A DNA stretch of 64,000 bases from Apodemus sylvaticus (GCF_947179515.1 NC_067481.1:21778593-21842592); one strand, 5' to 3'. Counted from the first letter of the stretch, positions 26,740-44,620 are shown. The notes: a model not told the origin generated them from the letters alone. Translations and numbers: made by a program.

Positions 26740-27245
26740 AAGGCGGAGGGAAGGAGGGGGGGTGCAGAGAGGGAGGCGGGGTCTGGGAACTCTGCCCGCG
26801 CCCCCAACGCGCCAGTCCCGGGGCTGCAGGGAGCGCAACGCGCGCCGCCCGGGCCCCGGCCACCGGACGCCCTACCGGACACCACCCTCCTTGGAGCTTG
26901 GACAGTCGCCCACCACGATTGCTGCACCAGGCACTTCTCCGACAGGGCTGGACTCTACAACGAACACCACTTCCCAGCTCCGGACATTGCTCCTTGCTCC
27001 CTTCCCCCGGCCCTGGACGCTGTCTCCCCCTTCCTCTGCCCGGGCCCAGACATCGAGCCCCCAGCGGGCTCTGGTGATAGTCCTCTTGCACCTCAGCATT
27101 GGACACTGCCTCCTTCCGGCCCCCTTCTTTCCTTTCGTCGCACCTCATTTCTACCCAGTTCAGATCGGAGTACCTCCAGTTTCTCAGATTCCCTGCTGCT
27201 TGGGCAACGCTGCCCGCGCCCCCTATTCCCAAGCTGCTCGCCCGG
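26740..27245 (+). other. Plekhh3: Plekhh3 5' UTR (inferred), free of upstream ATG
   Basis: This C-rich leader lies between the inferred start site and the ATG at 27246. I find no ATG on the plus strand between 26740 and 27245, which supports 27246 as the translation start. The upstream limit is inferred from the TATA box. Confidence 0.6.
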
Positions 27246-30200
27246 ATGCCTCTCCCCGGGGGATTGTGGTGGCTTCTCTGCTGCCGTCGAGGCTTCACAC
27301 TTCTGCACCGGGACTACGGGGACGGCGAGCTTAGCGGGGACGGAGACGAAGACGAGGACGACGAGACCTTTGAGCTAAGGACCCCGAGTCCAGCGGGCGG
27401 CGGGAGAGTAAGTCTAGAGGGATTTAGAACCCTGTTCAATCTTTCTCACTGCAACCGGCCGTCACGCCTGAGCCTGTTCCATACTCGGGCCAAAAGCGGT
27501 CCTCTTGGCCAACTGGAAATGTGGGGGAGATTCTTGTCTGAAGGCCAGAGCCCCGGGAGCTCCAGGGGCAAGTAGCCCTACTCGGGATGTGCCTGTGGGC
27601 CTCGCGCCTCACACAAGGTGCTGTCCACCTGCTGGGGGCCCTGAGGCAGAGGAGGCGTCACGCGTGGCCCGACCTGGCCCTGCCTCTCCCCTCCCTGCCG
27701 GGCCCGCGTCCCATCCCGTCTCCTTCCGCCTCCGCCGGAGCCAAGGAATGTGGCGAGGCCGGCTGGGCGGCTGGAACGCCTGGGTTCCTTCTGCTCTCAG
27801 TTCATGAGCACTGGGGCCAGATGCGGGAGCTCCCACCACGGGATCCTAGGCGAGGGGAAAAAGACATCCTAGAACTGGGGTCTGCATCACGGACCCCACA
27901 AAGAAAAAGCTCGGGAGGATGGCCCTTTGAGGACTTCTCATTATCCCGCCACTTAAGACAGAACTCTTTGCCTTCTCCGGTGAGGTTCCTGGGAAACTAG
28001 AGGGAATGGGTGAGGGTGACTTGATTTCTTCTTCTTTTTTTTTTAATCAAATTTCCTCTGGGAGAGAGACCGTCAGGCACAATTGGTGTGTAAGAAAGAC
28101 CTCCATCTTTCAAGGAGCCCACTCTTACACCCTTACCCACCAGAGGCAACCAGGCTTCTGTGTGCCGTGGCCTGGGTCCAGGTCCCATTCCCCCTCCCAA
28201 CCCCGCTCAGGGGTCCCTAGCAAGCCTAGTGGCTCCATTCCTGGGTGGGGCGGGCTGCACCGCAGCCAGTGCAGGCGCCAGCACCTGGCGAGGCAGAGGG
28301 CAGATAAATATAGAGGGGAGGAGGAGGGAAGCAGGGGACTGCGATTAGGGGAGTTGTGGGGGGTGGGGGGGTGTCAGTACCTGCTCTCTGGTGGAGTGGT
28401 GGATAGCCCTGCTCAGAACCTCCAGAAAAGAAATGGGTAGGCTCCCAAGGAAAGAGTGGGACTTCAGAGTCCCCAAGCTTCCAGCCTGGGCAGGATCTCT
28501 GTCAGATAGGCCATGGCCTCTCTCGTGCCCCACCTCCACACCCTCCTAGGAGCTCAGGGACAGGTGTCCCTGGTCCTCCTCCCCCAACCCTCCTCCTGGC
28601 TTTAGCAGTCTGGGCGCAATGGGACCATGGCCCAGCTCCACGGCTTGGCTCGCGGTTGATTTTGACCAACCTCAGACCCTGGGTTACAATTGAGGTTCCT
28701 AAGCAGGGGTTTGTGTATGAGAAGGGCAAAATTCCAAAGCCCCCTTGGTCTGAAGAGTATGCGCTTAGCAGCCCCTTGCCCTCCTGAGCCCTAGCAAGGG
28801 GCTAGTGTGTCACTTTCCTCTGGGCTGTCTGCAAAGTAACACTTAAAGCTCTTGGAGAACATCTTCTATAAAAGGGTCCCTCTCCCCTTCAGTCAGCCCT
28901 GTGACCACCCTTGCCCAGTCTTGGGTCCTGCACTTTCCCTGGGAGCCCATCTTCTTCTTCTTCTTCTTCTTCCCTGGAGGTTCTGAGCAAAGCAAAGAGG
29001 GTGAAGGAAAAAAATTGAAGAGGCTTTCACGGGTAGAAGGGACTTCATCCCGTCTCCAGTTCAAAGATGGAGAAACTAAGCCCCAGAGATGGGAGGGGAC
29101 TTTCACAAGGTGTGGCAGATGCTTAGTGACCCAGCCTCTAAAAGCGGACCCAGGTCTCCTGACTCCCCGCCCCGTGTTTCTCTGCCCACCCCCACCCCAC
29201 CCCCACCCCCACCCCCACCCCCATGGTTGCATTTTCAGAGGGCATGGCTGTAAGTCTAGAACTCATAGCTCTTGGGCATTCTCTAATGGTCCACAGAGAC
29301 TTGTAGGTAGAAGGGACAGTGCCAGAGTAGCTTTTCCTGCCCAGTCACAGTCGGACTTCGGACACTCCTTCCTCAATCTAATGAGTGATGTCCTGGGCTC
29401 ATCTGAAGCCATTGGTGCTAAGGATTAAGGCCTCTGAGTGTACTCATGCCTATCGTCCTAGGCTTCTCTGGACGTTACGCTGACTCAGCCAACGAGGAAC
29501 GGGCCCATCTCAGACAGGTGAGCTACTCCGAGACTCTTAGTTTGGATACCGGATACCACAGCTGGTTCTCAGGACCCCCTTCCTTGCTTCTTCCCTCCCC
29601 GAGTTGTGCAATAAGGGAGAGGCCTTGTGCCGCCGGACGCTGTGGTTTGGCTAGGGTCCCAGGGGGGGCGGTCCAGCCCGGGGGCGCAGGGAGGAAAGGG
29701 GGGGGTCCTAGTTATTTCTGGTGCAAGGTCAGAATGGCCCCGCGGTTCCCACAGCCTGGAGGATGGGTGCCCAGCTTGGGAGCATGTACCCCTTGTAGTC
29801 TGGGGAACCCCTAATAAGGAGGCGGAGTGGAGGCCCTTCAGCCTCGCCCAACTTTCATCTGTGGTCCAGACTGCAGAGCTGGGAAGAGACCTGGAGCCTC
29901 ATCCCAGACAAGGGACTTCCGGAGGATGACCCTGACGTCATTGTGAAAGGTGGGAACACCAGGGCCCAATTTTGGAGGCCCCCAAACACAGCCCTCCTAG
30001 AAATAACGTCTTATCTTGTTAATCTCTTCCTCCCTGTCTGCCCCCCCCCCCCGACCCCCAGGTTGGCTGTACCGGGAACCCCGTGGAGGAGGGGTAAGGC
30101 CATGGTTACTCCCACGCAGAGCCTGGTTTGTGCTCACCAGAGATTCCCTGGACCAGTTCAGCAGCAGCGGGAAGGGGGCAAGGCGCCTCGGAAGCCTGGT

Positions 30201-33200
30201 TCTCACAAGCCTGTGCTCAGTGACTGGGCCGGAGCGTAGGCCCAAGGAGACCGGTGAGACATCCTAAAAATCTTCCTACCTTCCTGGTAGGGGCCCCAAC
30301 AATCCCTGATTGCCCTCTGTGGCCTCTCTTTCCACCAGGTATGTGGTCAGTCACTGTGTCTGGCCGGAAACACAGCATCCGCCTCTGCTCCCCTCGCCAG
30401 GCAGAGGCAGAGCGCTGGGGGGTAGCACTGCGGGAGGTGATTGCCTCCAAGGCTCCGCTGGAGACCCCTACCCAGCTACTGCTCAGGGACATCCAGGTAA
30501 GAGAGTTCTCCAATATGAGCCAGAAGGGTTGTGGTCCTAGAAACTCTCTGGGCCCCTAGAGAGCTCCTTTCCTCTATCAAGTGGCCCTCTTGACCTCTAG
30601 GAGAGCTGTGGAGACCCAGAAGCAGTGGCGCTCATCTACCGGCGGAACCCTATTCTGAGGCACACCAGTAGTGCCTTGTATGCCCCACTCCTGCCCCTGC
30701 CCTATGAAGTCAGCGCTCCAGGTGAGTGAACCCTAGATCAAGTCTCCTTGCTGGATGGGGTAAGACTTGGGATAGGACCTGGATGGGGGGGGGGGCGACT
30801 TTACAGGCTTCTGGGTTCTAACCATCTCCTGACTTCTCAAAGTGTACCTGGGTAAACCTGGAAGCAGTCTAGATTGGAGGGCAGGAAAACCAGAACAGGG
30901 TAAAAACTCTGCCTCTCTCTGGCATCTACCCCTAAAAGGGTCTCATTCTGATTACTTCCTTCAGAGAAGCATGTACACTTTCCTATCTTTTTCGTTATAC
31001 TCTTAGACTGGGACATACCACCTTTACAGGCAGTGTGGGAAAACCGTCATTTGTGTGTGTGTGTGGGGGGGGGGGGATTGTGCCGGCCTCATCTGGGGAC
31101 ACTTCTCTCCACAAAGGGGTTACTGACTGGCCCACGTCATAAAGCTAGAGGCTTACAGAATACCAGGAACCCTAGTTTTTGGTTTCCAGAGCAGCTTTTT
31201 CTTTTTCTTTTTCTTTTCTTTTCTTTTTCTGGCTCACAGTGATGGCTCTGAGCATCCAATTCAAACATGCGGCGAGGGGTTGACTATACGCTCCCTAGTC
31301 TCTCTCTCTTCCTCACTAGGAAAGGCTAAGCAGGCTGGAGAGAGAGGTTCTCTGGAGGCAAAGGTTGAGAGTTTGGGGGGGTCTGTGGACCATTGCCTTT
31401 CCCTTCACTCGTACCCTCCTTTTCATGCCATCCCCTGTGCCCTTAAACTCCCTCTGACCTTCCTCTGGATCATGCCTTCCTCCCAGGGCGCTGCTCTGTG
31501 TCCCCTCTCCAAACCACCCCTCCACCCCCACCCTCCCGCAGGTCCAGGCTACGCACCCTTACGGGAGGAGGCAGTGAGGCTGTTCCTGGCACTGCAGGCG
31601 CTGGAGGGGGCACGGCGTCCCGGGCCCCTGATGCAGGGTGTGCTCCAGACCTGCCGGGACCTGCCTGCACTCCAGGACGAACTTTTCCTGCAGCTGGCTA
31701 AGCAGACCTCAGGTCCTGCCGGTCCCCCTGGGCTCCCTGCTACTCAAGATCCTGCAGCCCTGAGATACTGGCAGCTTCTCACTTGCATGAGCTGTACCTT
31801 TCGGCCTGGGGGAGCTGTCCGAGGGCACCTCCTGGGGCATCTGGAGAGGTAAGAGGCCTCGGCCAAAAAGCTACAGGGCTAGGAGAGAATGGCAGACTGG
31901 TATAATAGTTTGAGAAAGGGAGAACCTAGATCCAGAGAAGGGACCAGACATGCCCAAGAGCTGGCCTGGTGCTGATAATATATTCAGTACCTTCCATGGG
32001 AATTACAAAATCATATCCCACGTGTGACCAGCTGAATCACAACACGGCACTCCCTTGGAGGAGAAAAAAATATAAAAAGGCAGGATTTAAGGAAGCATAG
32101 CAATGTGGTTGGATTTCAGATTTTAATCCAACCCCTCCCCCCCCCCCCCCAAGATCACGGAGCTGGAGGAAGTGGGCGGGGCAATTGTAGGAGAGCAGGC
32201 AGGAGACTTCGAAAATCATTCAGTTCCATGCAAAACACTGGGACACATTAAGGTTCTGGTCAAGAAATGTAAGTTACGAGGAGGAAACTGACCAGATGTA
32301 ATGAATTTTTTCTCATACTGGGTAATCGTACTTAGACCCTCAAAGCATGCTAAGCAGCTACTAAGTTATGTATTTCCACCCTTGGTCATGGAAAATAAAT
32401 TACAGTAAAAGAAAGAAAGAAGCCCTTGGAACATTGGTCCTTGGATTCCTTCTCATTCAGGACGGAGCAGGCACTCCCGGATTCAGAACTGGCAGAATAC
32501 GCACGATTCATCCGGAAAGCTCTGGGTCGTACCCGGGGCCGAGAGCTAGTACCGTCACTAGCAGAGATCTCTGCACTGAGCGGACGGCAAGAACTTTTGT
32601 GTACCGTGCACTGTCCCGGGGCTGGAGCCTGCCCTGTGTCCATCGACTCCCACACTACAGCGGGGGAGGTGAGGCCAAAAAAAGAATCCCCCTGCTTCCA
32701 CTTCTGAAACTCGCCTTCTAGCTTTGTTTACCCACGGTACTGGCGGTTGAACTCGGGGTCTCTAGTACAGTATACACCCTTTCTCTACACCCTTTCTAGC
32801 TTCTCCTGCCCCAGCTCAGACATTGTTTGCCCCTAGTCTTCGATTTGTTTCGTTGGAAAGCCAGCCAACTGGTGACAAAAACTAAGGGACCCTCTTCAGT
32901 AGGATCAGCTCTTTGCCGAATTCTGAAAAAGACTCCTGAGTTATCTGACTTTCGTCTTCCTCCCTTCTTTCTAGGTGGCTCGAGAGTTGGTCGGTAGGCT
33001 AGGTTTGGCCCGGAGCCGGAACGCATTCGCTTTGTATGAGCAGCGAGGGGCCCAGGAGCGAGCCCTGGCTGGGGGGACCCTCGTGGCCGATGTGCTCACC
33101 AGGTTTGAGAAGTAAATGTCCAGCGAGCCCTGCGCTGTATTAGCCAATCTACTTAGCTTTTGTCTATCACTGCTGAGCACGTTTATCTAGGCGTGTCAGT

Positions 33201-35285
33201 AGTTCGCTGATCCCCAGACAAGTCCTTACCCGCCAGTGGTGTGTAGTCTGATTTAAAAAGCTCGCCATTGCCCCGCCCCTAAACCTGACTTGGCCCCTCC
33301 CTCTTCCATCCCCCACCCCCACTAGCCTGCGTCCCAGAGGCCCTGCTTTCCTGTCTCAACGCATCTTTTTCCCTTCTGCAGTTTGACCTCAGAGGAAGCC
33401 GGACTGGAGGACTCGCCTGACTCTGGGTGGAGACTGTGTCTTCGTCTTCACGGACCTCTGCACCCAGAAGGGTTATCTCCAGAGGGTCACGAATTGCCTT
33501 TCCTCTTTGAGCAGGTGGGATCTCTGGTTTTCACGCCTCCAGACCGATCAAAGCGTGAACAACTCATAATTCCCAACCATCTTCATTTAATTATTGTAGC
33601 AACCCCAAGGGAGACTTTCCCCAAACCCAGACCTCCCTAGATTCCATACCCGGAGGTGACTTTACAGCTTTTCCCCCGACGCCGCGCGTCTCCCCTTGCA
33701 GGCTCACGCTCTGTTGCTGCGCGGCCGGCCGCCCCCACCCGACGACACGCTGCGCGCCCTGGCCGCGCTGCGCCTGCAGAGTTTGCACCGGGACTTTTCC
33801 CCGCGGGGGCCCCTGCCGCTCCTGGACCGTCTGCTGCCGCCCCCCACCCCGCCGCGCGAACAACCGCCGCGCCCTACCCGGAGGCCACCGCCCTCCGCAG
33901 CCCTGCTGGCCGGGGCGCTCTGGAGCCCGGGTCTGGCTAAGAGGCGGGCGGAGCGTGCCCGGCGCGGCGAGACCCGGCGCTCGACGGGAAGCACGGCCCA
34001 GGTGGGAGCAGGCGGCGCCAGCACGACGGCCGCGGTGCTGGGCGGTTGGAAGCGGCTGCGGGGCATGGGCCAAGCTGAGGCCATGGCTGCCTACCTGGCT
34101 CTGGCGGCGCAGTGTCCGGGGTTCGGCGCTGCTCGGTATGACGTTCTGGAGCTGAGCACGGTGAGGGGGAGAAGGGAGAAGGGGACTCTGGTGGTCCAAG
34201 CCCCTACCTTTATCCCAGAGCCACAGGCCTCCCTCTATGCCCTCAGTGAGGGTCATTTCATTAGCCACATCTAGAACAGCTAACCGCCCATCTCAGACCC
34301 CTGGACTCTCAAGCTTTTGGGCTTGCACCTCCAGGTGCATTTGGCCACTTCACACCGGTGCTGTCAATTAAGGGTCAAGGAAGCTCCGGAATCACAGCCA
34401 TCTCCCTCATCAGAAATAAAGATGCAGCAGCCCCGCCCTCGACCCTGACCCCGCCCATCTCTCTGCAGGAGCCTGGTGGAGGCGCTCCTCAGAAGCTCTG
34501 CCTGGGTCTGGGAGCAAAGGCCATGTCCCTCTCCAGGCCCGGTGAGACAGAACCCATCCACAGCGTCAGCTATGGTCATGTGGCCGCCTGCCATCTCATA
34601 GGCCCTCACACCTTAGCACTGAGGGTGGGTGACAGCCAGCTCCTCCTGCAGAGTCCCCAGGTGAGAACAGGGCTTGCTGAAGAGAAACCCCTGGCATGTG
34701 TCCAGGTGTGGTCAGAAGCAAGCTTAAGGGACTTTCAAGGGATTTGGGGGAGTAAATGATAGATTAATAAGACAGTACAAACAGTTAACTGGACAGGAAA
34801 CTACTTCAGGAGAGTCCTGAAGCACTGGGTAAGTGGGGAGGGATTCCCACAAATATAGCCTTAAGATGTGGGGAAAGAGATATGTGTAGGGGGGGACCAC
34901 AAGGGCAAGGACCTAGGGAAGGGTGCGGCTAGCACTGGGGGAGGGGGGAGGAAGGGAGGGGTTGAATGTGAGGGGAGAGAAGGTTGTCAGATCTGGGGCA
35001 TGCAGGGACCTACCTAGTGGGAGCCTGAGCTCTAGAGCTTAGGAAGCAGACAGAGCGAGCCCAGCGGACCCTGTTGCACACTGTCCCCCGCCCTCTTCTT
35101 AGGTGGAAGAGATCATGGAGCTGGTGAATGCCTACTTGGCCAACCCCTGCCCTGAGAGGCCTTGCAGCAGCAGCAGCCCTGGCCCTCCAAGCCAAGACCT
35201 GTCGGACACCTCCCCTCCCAGCCAGCACCAAGTTCTGGAAGAGCCCCAGGGACAGTCTGGTTGCTTGAAGCAGCTGCAGGACTAA
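27246..35285 (+). CDS. Plekhh3: PH, MyTH4 and FERM domain-containing protein H3, complete, 13 coding exons
   Basis: Coding exons: 27246-27407, 29462-29517, 29870-29949, 30062-30253, 30339-30496, 30601-30721, 31542-31848, 32461-32668, 32975-33111, 33382-33514, 33702-34160, 34469-34660, 35103-35285. The total is 2388 nt (795 aa), all introns are GT-AG and phases join cleanly. The N-terminus MPLPGGLWWLLCCRRGF is hydrophobic with paired cysteines (possible lipidation; inference) and is followed by an acidic run. The PH domain spans about 97-213 (starts VVKGWLYREP). A MyTH4 domain spans about 235-395 (GPLMQGVLQTCRDLPALQDE). A FERM module runs from about 412 to 745, interrupted by a Pro/Arg-rich insert near 545-610. 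The domain order matches the MyTH4-FERM tails of unconventional myosins without a motor, suggesting a membrane-cytoskeleton adaptor. Its exact function is not established as far as I know. Confidence 0.95.
28951..28972. repeat. (TTC)n microsatellite
   Basis: About seven TTC/CTT triplets in Plekhh3 intron 1. Confidence 0.9.
29185..29222. repeat. (CCCCCA)n minisatellite, G-quadruplex-prone on minus strand
   Basis: Tandem CCCCAC/CCCCCA units in Plekhh3 intron 1. The minus strand carries at least four runs of four or more G, so it fits the G-quadruplex pattern. Confidence 0.85.
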
Positions 35286-35500
35286 GCCTGCCAAGAGGTC
35301 GCGACTTTTCTTTTGCCTCCGGCCTGAGACGGGAGTGCTCTTGAGATTTGAGGCAACCGTGGTTGGACCCTTTTTTTGGCCCTGCAGGGACAGGGTACAC
35401 CCACACCCGAGGGCAGCAATGGGTGTGGACACTTTTCTAGTTTGTTTCTTAATTTATTTGTAGACGAAAAGAAAATCGTTATTTACACAAAGCCTTCCTG
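35286..35500 (+). other. Plekhh3: Plekhh3 3' UTR, candidate variant polyadenylation signal
   Basis: There is no AATAAA or ATTAAA in the first 250 bp after the stop. The best candidate is AAGAAA at 35469-35474, followed by a strongly GT-rich stretch (35500-35530: tgttgtcgttgttgttgtcgg) that would serve as the downstream element. The end is therefore tentative. Confidence 0.45.
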
Positions 35501-36249
35501 TGGGAGTGTTGTCGTTGTTGTTGTCGGTGGGAGAAGTTGGAGTTCCTTGGCTCAGAACAACCACCCCCCTTCCAGGACACCCACACACTGGGCTTTTACC
35601 AGGCACTGTTGGATACCACAGAGCTCCACCCTCCTTGACCTTCTGGATTTAACCTCCTCCTGACCACTATGCCATCCTAGGATGGTGGGTGGGGCAGGCA
35701 AGAAAGCAATACTGGCAATTACTCACCCTCTGTTCGCCACTGGGTAGCATGAGGGTGGCTTCCTGTCATCCCTGGCCTGCAAGGGCAGTGAGTCATCCAG
35801 ACAGCCACTCCCCAGGTCCTCCCTTGGTGTTCATTCAGCACCTGGACCCTACCTGGGTCCATGTTTGGTTGCCCCGTACTTTAAGAATGAAATGGAGAGA
35901 TGGCTGGGGCCTCATGCAGCTGTAAGCATCTCTGGAGTGATGGGTGCAGGCCTACTCTTGGATTCTTATCCTGTCAGCTTGGTAAAGTACTCCAGCCCTG
36001 GCGTGAGTTCCTGGAGGTGCTGGTGGTCCTAGGCAACTAGATTCTTATTTCCTTAGCTATTCTGACTTGCTGAGAACACCATGGCCCCTTTGCCACTAGA
36101 GACCCTGTATCTCTTCCTGTTCAAGGTAAGGTGGGCAACAGTGAAACCACACAAAGAACTGGGTTAAGGAATGAGTTGGAGCAGGTGAAGGCTGGCCTGC
36201 TGTCAAGTGGCTGGATATGAACGGTGTGCTCACGCAGCCTCCAGAGTCA
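35501..36249. other. Spacer between converging Plekhh3 and Tubg2
   Basis: About 750 bp of apparently unique sequence. I see no exon, SINE or tandem repeat in it. Confidence 0.5.
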
Positions 36250-36397
36250 CAGACCAAGCTCTAGTACTTTATTAGAACCAAACAAGCCAGTCAAGAGGCA
36301 GGCATGAAAAGGAAGAGATGGGAACAATTGTGTCAGAGGGTCCGGGCCTGGTGGGCACTGTGCTGCTTCTGGTCCGGGGGAACAGCAGAGAACGGAC
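36250..36397 (-). other. Tubg2: Tubg2 3' UTR
   Basis: A short 3' UTR between the TGA (36398-36400) and the polyadenylation signal at 36268-36273. The cleavage site is inferred to be near 36250. Confidence 0.75.
36268..36273 (-). terminator. Tubg2: Tubg2 polyadenylation signal (TTTATT on + strand)
   Basis: AATAAA on the minus strand, 125 bp after the stop codon; it is the first canonical signal downstream. Confidence 0.8.
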
Positions 36398-42159
<5,762 letters not shown>

Positions 42160-42480
42160 CGCTGATCAGACGTGAGGCCGTCAGCCCCGGCCCTGCGGGG
42201 GTCACGGCTGAGAGGAACTCCTGCCAGCCGGAGGCGCTGGACTTGGGGAACGCGCTGTCGGCTGATGTTTTGACGCGGGCGCTGGGTCTGCGCCTGTGCA
42301 GTGTAGGACTCTCCGCACTCGGCGCACTTGGCGGGCGGCAGAGCCCATCCTGGGCATCATTTTCTATCCTAGCATTTGCAGCTGGAATTCAGCACAGGCG
42401 CAGAGTGAGGCCATGCTTCCTGTCACTATGTGCGCGTGCGCAAGGTAACGCTTGGCCAGCAGAGGCTCCCCGGGGATATG
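42160..42480 (-). promoter_or_regulatory. Tubg2: Tubg2 promoter region, CpG-containing
   Basis: The sequence upstream of the Tubg2 ATG is locally CpG-rich (ggaacgcgctgtcggctg, tttgacgcgggcgctggg, gtgcgcgtgcgcaagg), unlike the repeat-rich DNA beyond it. No TATA box is evident at an obvious position, which suits a housekeeping promoter. The limits are estimates. Confidence 0.55.
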
Positions 42481-42559
42481 GGGGAAGGGAGGGAGAAGCG
42501 GCCAGGTGGATGCGCCAAGTGTGCTAAATTGAGAGGCCACATTTAAACCAACTCTTTTC

Positions 42560-43004
42560 AAGTGTTGGGGAATTGAACCTAGGTCTCTGAGCGTGCAAGG
42601 CAAGTGCTAAACCACTTAGCTACACATCTATCCCAAGCCAAATTTCTATTATGTGTGTGTACATGTGTGTGTGTTTATGTATATTTTTTTCTTTTTGGTT
42701 TTCCAAGGCAGGGTTTCTTTGTGTAGCCTTGTCTGTCCTGGAACTCACGCTGTAGACCAGGCTGCCTCGAACCCATAGATCTGCCTGCCTCAGCCTCCCA
42801 AGTGCTGGGATTTAAAGTGCTCAGCTATTTCCATATTCTTGCACTATGAAAAATATAACATTTGTCATGCAGGTGTGGTGGCTCGTGCCTTTAATCCCAG
42901 CACTTGGGAGGCAGTGGCAGGTGAATCTCTGTGAATTCTAGGTCATCCTATCTATTTAGTGGATTTCAGGTCAGCTGAAGGTACATAGTAAGACCCCGGG
43001 TAAT
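42560..43004. repeat. SINE cluster: ID (-), B1 (-), B1 (+)
   Basis: This stretch holds an ID-type element on the minus strand (42560-42636), a minus-strand B1 (about 42693-42826) and a plus-strand B1 (about 42866-43003). The two B1 copies form an inverted pair separated by about 40 bp. Confidence 0.8.
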
Positions 43005-43020
43005 GAAATAAATCACCATC

Positions 43021-43197
43021 TCTGGCTGGCAGATGTCATAAAGGCCCTTACTGCCAAGCCTGACGACATCTGAGTTTGATTGTGGGGTCCCCATGGTGGA
43101 AAGAGAATCAAGAACCTACTCCTGGTTTTGTCCTTTGACCTCTCTATATGCATGCTCTTGGAGTATGCAAACTTGCAAGGAATAAATAAATGTAATT
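43021..43197 (+). repeat. B3 SINE
   Basis: A B3-type element (actgccaagcctgacgacat, ggggtccccatggtggaaag) with an AATAAATAAATG tail, immediately upstream of the L1 insertion. Confidence 0.8.
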
Positions 43198-43675
43198 AGA
43201 AAGTATGTCCAGACATTGGACTGAGTGTGGGGACCCCAATGGAGAAGTTAGGGGGAGGACTGAAGGAGCTGAAGGAGTTTGCAACCCCATAGGAAGAGCA
43301 ACAGTATCAACCAACCAGACAACCCCAAAGCCCCCAAGGACTAAACCACCAACCAAAGAGTACTTACATATGGGGGGACCCATGGCTCCAGCAGGATATG
43401 TAGTAGAGGATTGCCTTATTGGGCATCCCTGGGAGGGCAGCCCCTTGGTCCTGTGGAGGGGAATGTGAGGGTGCTGAGGCAGGAGTAGGTGGGTGGGTGG
43501 GGAGCACCCTCATAGAGGCAGGGGGAGGGGGAGGGGATGATGGGTTTGTGGAGGGGAAACTGGGAAGAGGGATAACATTTGAAATGTCAGTAAATAAAAT
43601 AACCAATAAAAAATGAAAACGCACGCGTGCGCACATGCGCACACACACACACACATTAAAAAAAGAAAGTATGTC
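43198..43675 (+). mobile_element. 5'-truncated L1 3' end flanked by a 12-bp target-site duplication
   Basis: The body matches the 3' UTR of murine L1: gggcatccctgggagggcag, then a G-rich polypurine stretch, then gggataacatttgaaatgt and an AATAAAATAACCAATAAAA tail. A short alternating purine-pyrimidine run (gcacgcgtgcgcacatgcgc and CA repeat) follows the tail. The 12-mer agaaagtatgtc occurs exactly at 43198-43209 and 43664-43675, as expected of target-primed reverse transcription. No coding part of L1 remains. Confidence 0.92.
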
Positions 43676-43800
43676 TAAGTAGAGATATACCTTTCAGCCC
43701 AGCACTCAGAGCCAAAGGCAAGACATTCTAGTCTATACATTGAGTTCTAAGACAGCTCAGGCTACATTGTATCTTGTACCTTTTTTTAAGGTACCAAATT

Positions 43801-44148
43801 GTTTTTGGAGATAGGCTTTCTCTGTGTAGCCCTGGCTGTCCTGGAATTGCGTCTGAGACTAGGCTGGCCTTGAACTCACAGAGATCCACCTGTCTCTGAC
43901 TCCCAAGTACTGGAATTAAAGGTATGCGCCATCACTGCCATACCAAAATTTACTATCTTAACCTTTTGTAAGTGTAGGAACTTTTTGGTTTTGAGTTTTT
44001 TGAGGGGGGTGGGGGAGGACAGGGTCTCTCATGGGATCCAGGCTGGCCTGGACTTCACTCTGTAGCTCATAATCTTGATTTCTTGATCCTCCCCCGCTGA
44101 TGTTTCTCAAGTACTAGCATCACAAACTTATGCCACCACAGCCAGAAC
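43801..44148 (-). repeat. B1 and a B1-like relic (minus strand)
   Basis: A clear minus-strand B1 at about 43801-43940 is followed by a more diverged one at about 43993-44148 (caggctggcctggacttcac, caagtactagcatcacaaac). Confidence 0.75.
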
Positions 44149-44385
44149 TTTTTTACCTTCCCTAAAGCTCCAAAAGCCGCCTCCTTGTCTGTCCCTCCTC
44201 TCTCCAGCCCTTGTCACTGGCCACCTTTTCTAGCTTAGGGATCTGCCTTCTCTACCTAATTAAAGGATTCATACAGTATTTTTCCTTTTGTTCCTGTCCA
44301 TTTCTTTTGAGCAGCATAATGTCTTTAGGATTTCTCCAGTTTGTACCCAAGTTAGGACATTTTTTTGCCTTTTAACGTTGAATAA

Positions 44386-44494
44386 TAAGCCAGGCAGTGG
44401 TGGGACAGACCTCTAAGTTTGAGGCCAGCCTACAGGGCAAGTTCCAGGACAGCAAGGGCTACATAATGAAAACCTGCCTTGGAAAACCAAAAAA

Positions 44495-44529
<35 letters not shown>

Positions 44530-44568
44530 AATAATAATAGTAATAAAATTAAAAACTAAATAAAAATA

Positions 44569-44605
<37 letters not shown>

Positions 44606-44620
44606 CACGCGCGCGCACAT
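44386..44620 (+). repeat. Partial B1, (AAAT)n and (TG)n/(CG)n tracts
   Basis: A B1 missing its middle (44386-44487) runs into an AAAT/AATA tract (about 44490-44530). It is followed by (TG)n (44571-44599) and an alternating GC stretch (44600-44618), a sequence type that favours Z-DNA. Confidence 0.8.

Larger units (their letters stand above)
27408..29461 (+). other. Plekhh3: Plekhh3 intron 1
   Basis: A long first intron without obvious SINEs. It contains a (TTC)n tract (28951-28972), a CCCCAC-type minisatellite (29185-29222) and an isolated TATAAAA at about 28868. Several open frames run through it, but none has family similarity that I recognise. Confidence 0.65.

Noticed and set aside
26762..27334. 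190-codon open frame entering Plekhh3 exon 1
   Set aside because: It has no ATG start in the leader and is out of frame with the PLEKHH3 start at 27246.
33101..33115. Apparent TAA stop in Plekhh3 exon 9
   Set aside because: The stop is read only if the exon is continued into the intron. The donor AA|GTAAAT ends the exon before it and phase joins exon 10 (Asn-Leu-Thr).
33591..34274. Long overlapping open frames on both strands (over 190 codons each)
   Set aside because: The interval is the GC-rich Plekhh3 exon 11. Only the frame that continues the exon phases shows FERM-like protein; the others are shadows caused by lack of AT-rich stop codons.
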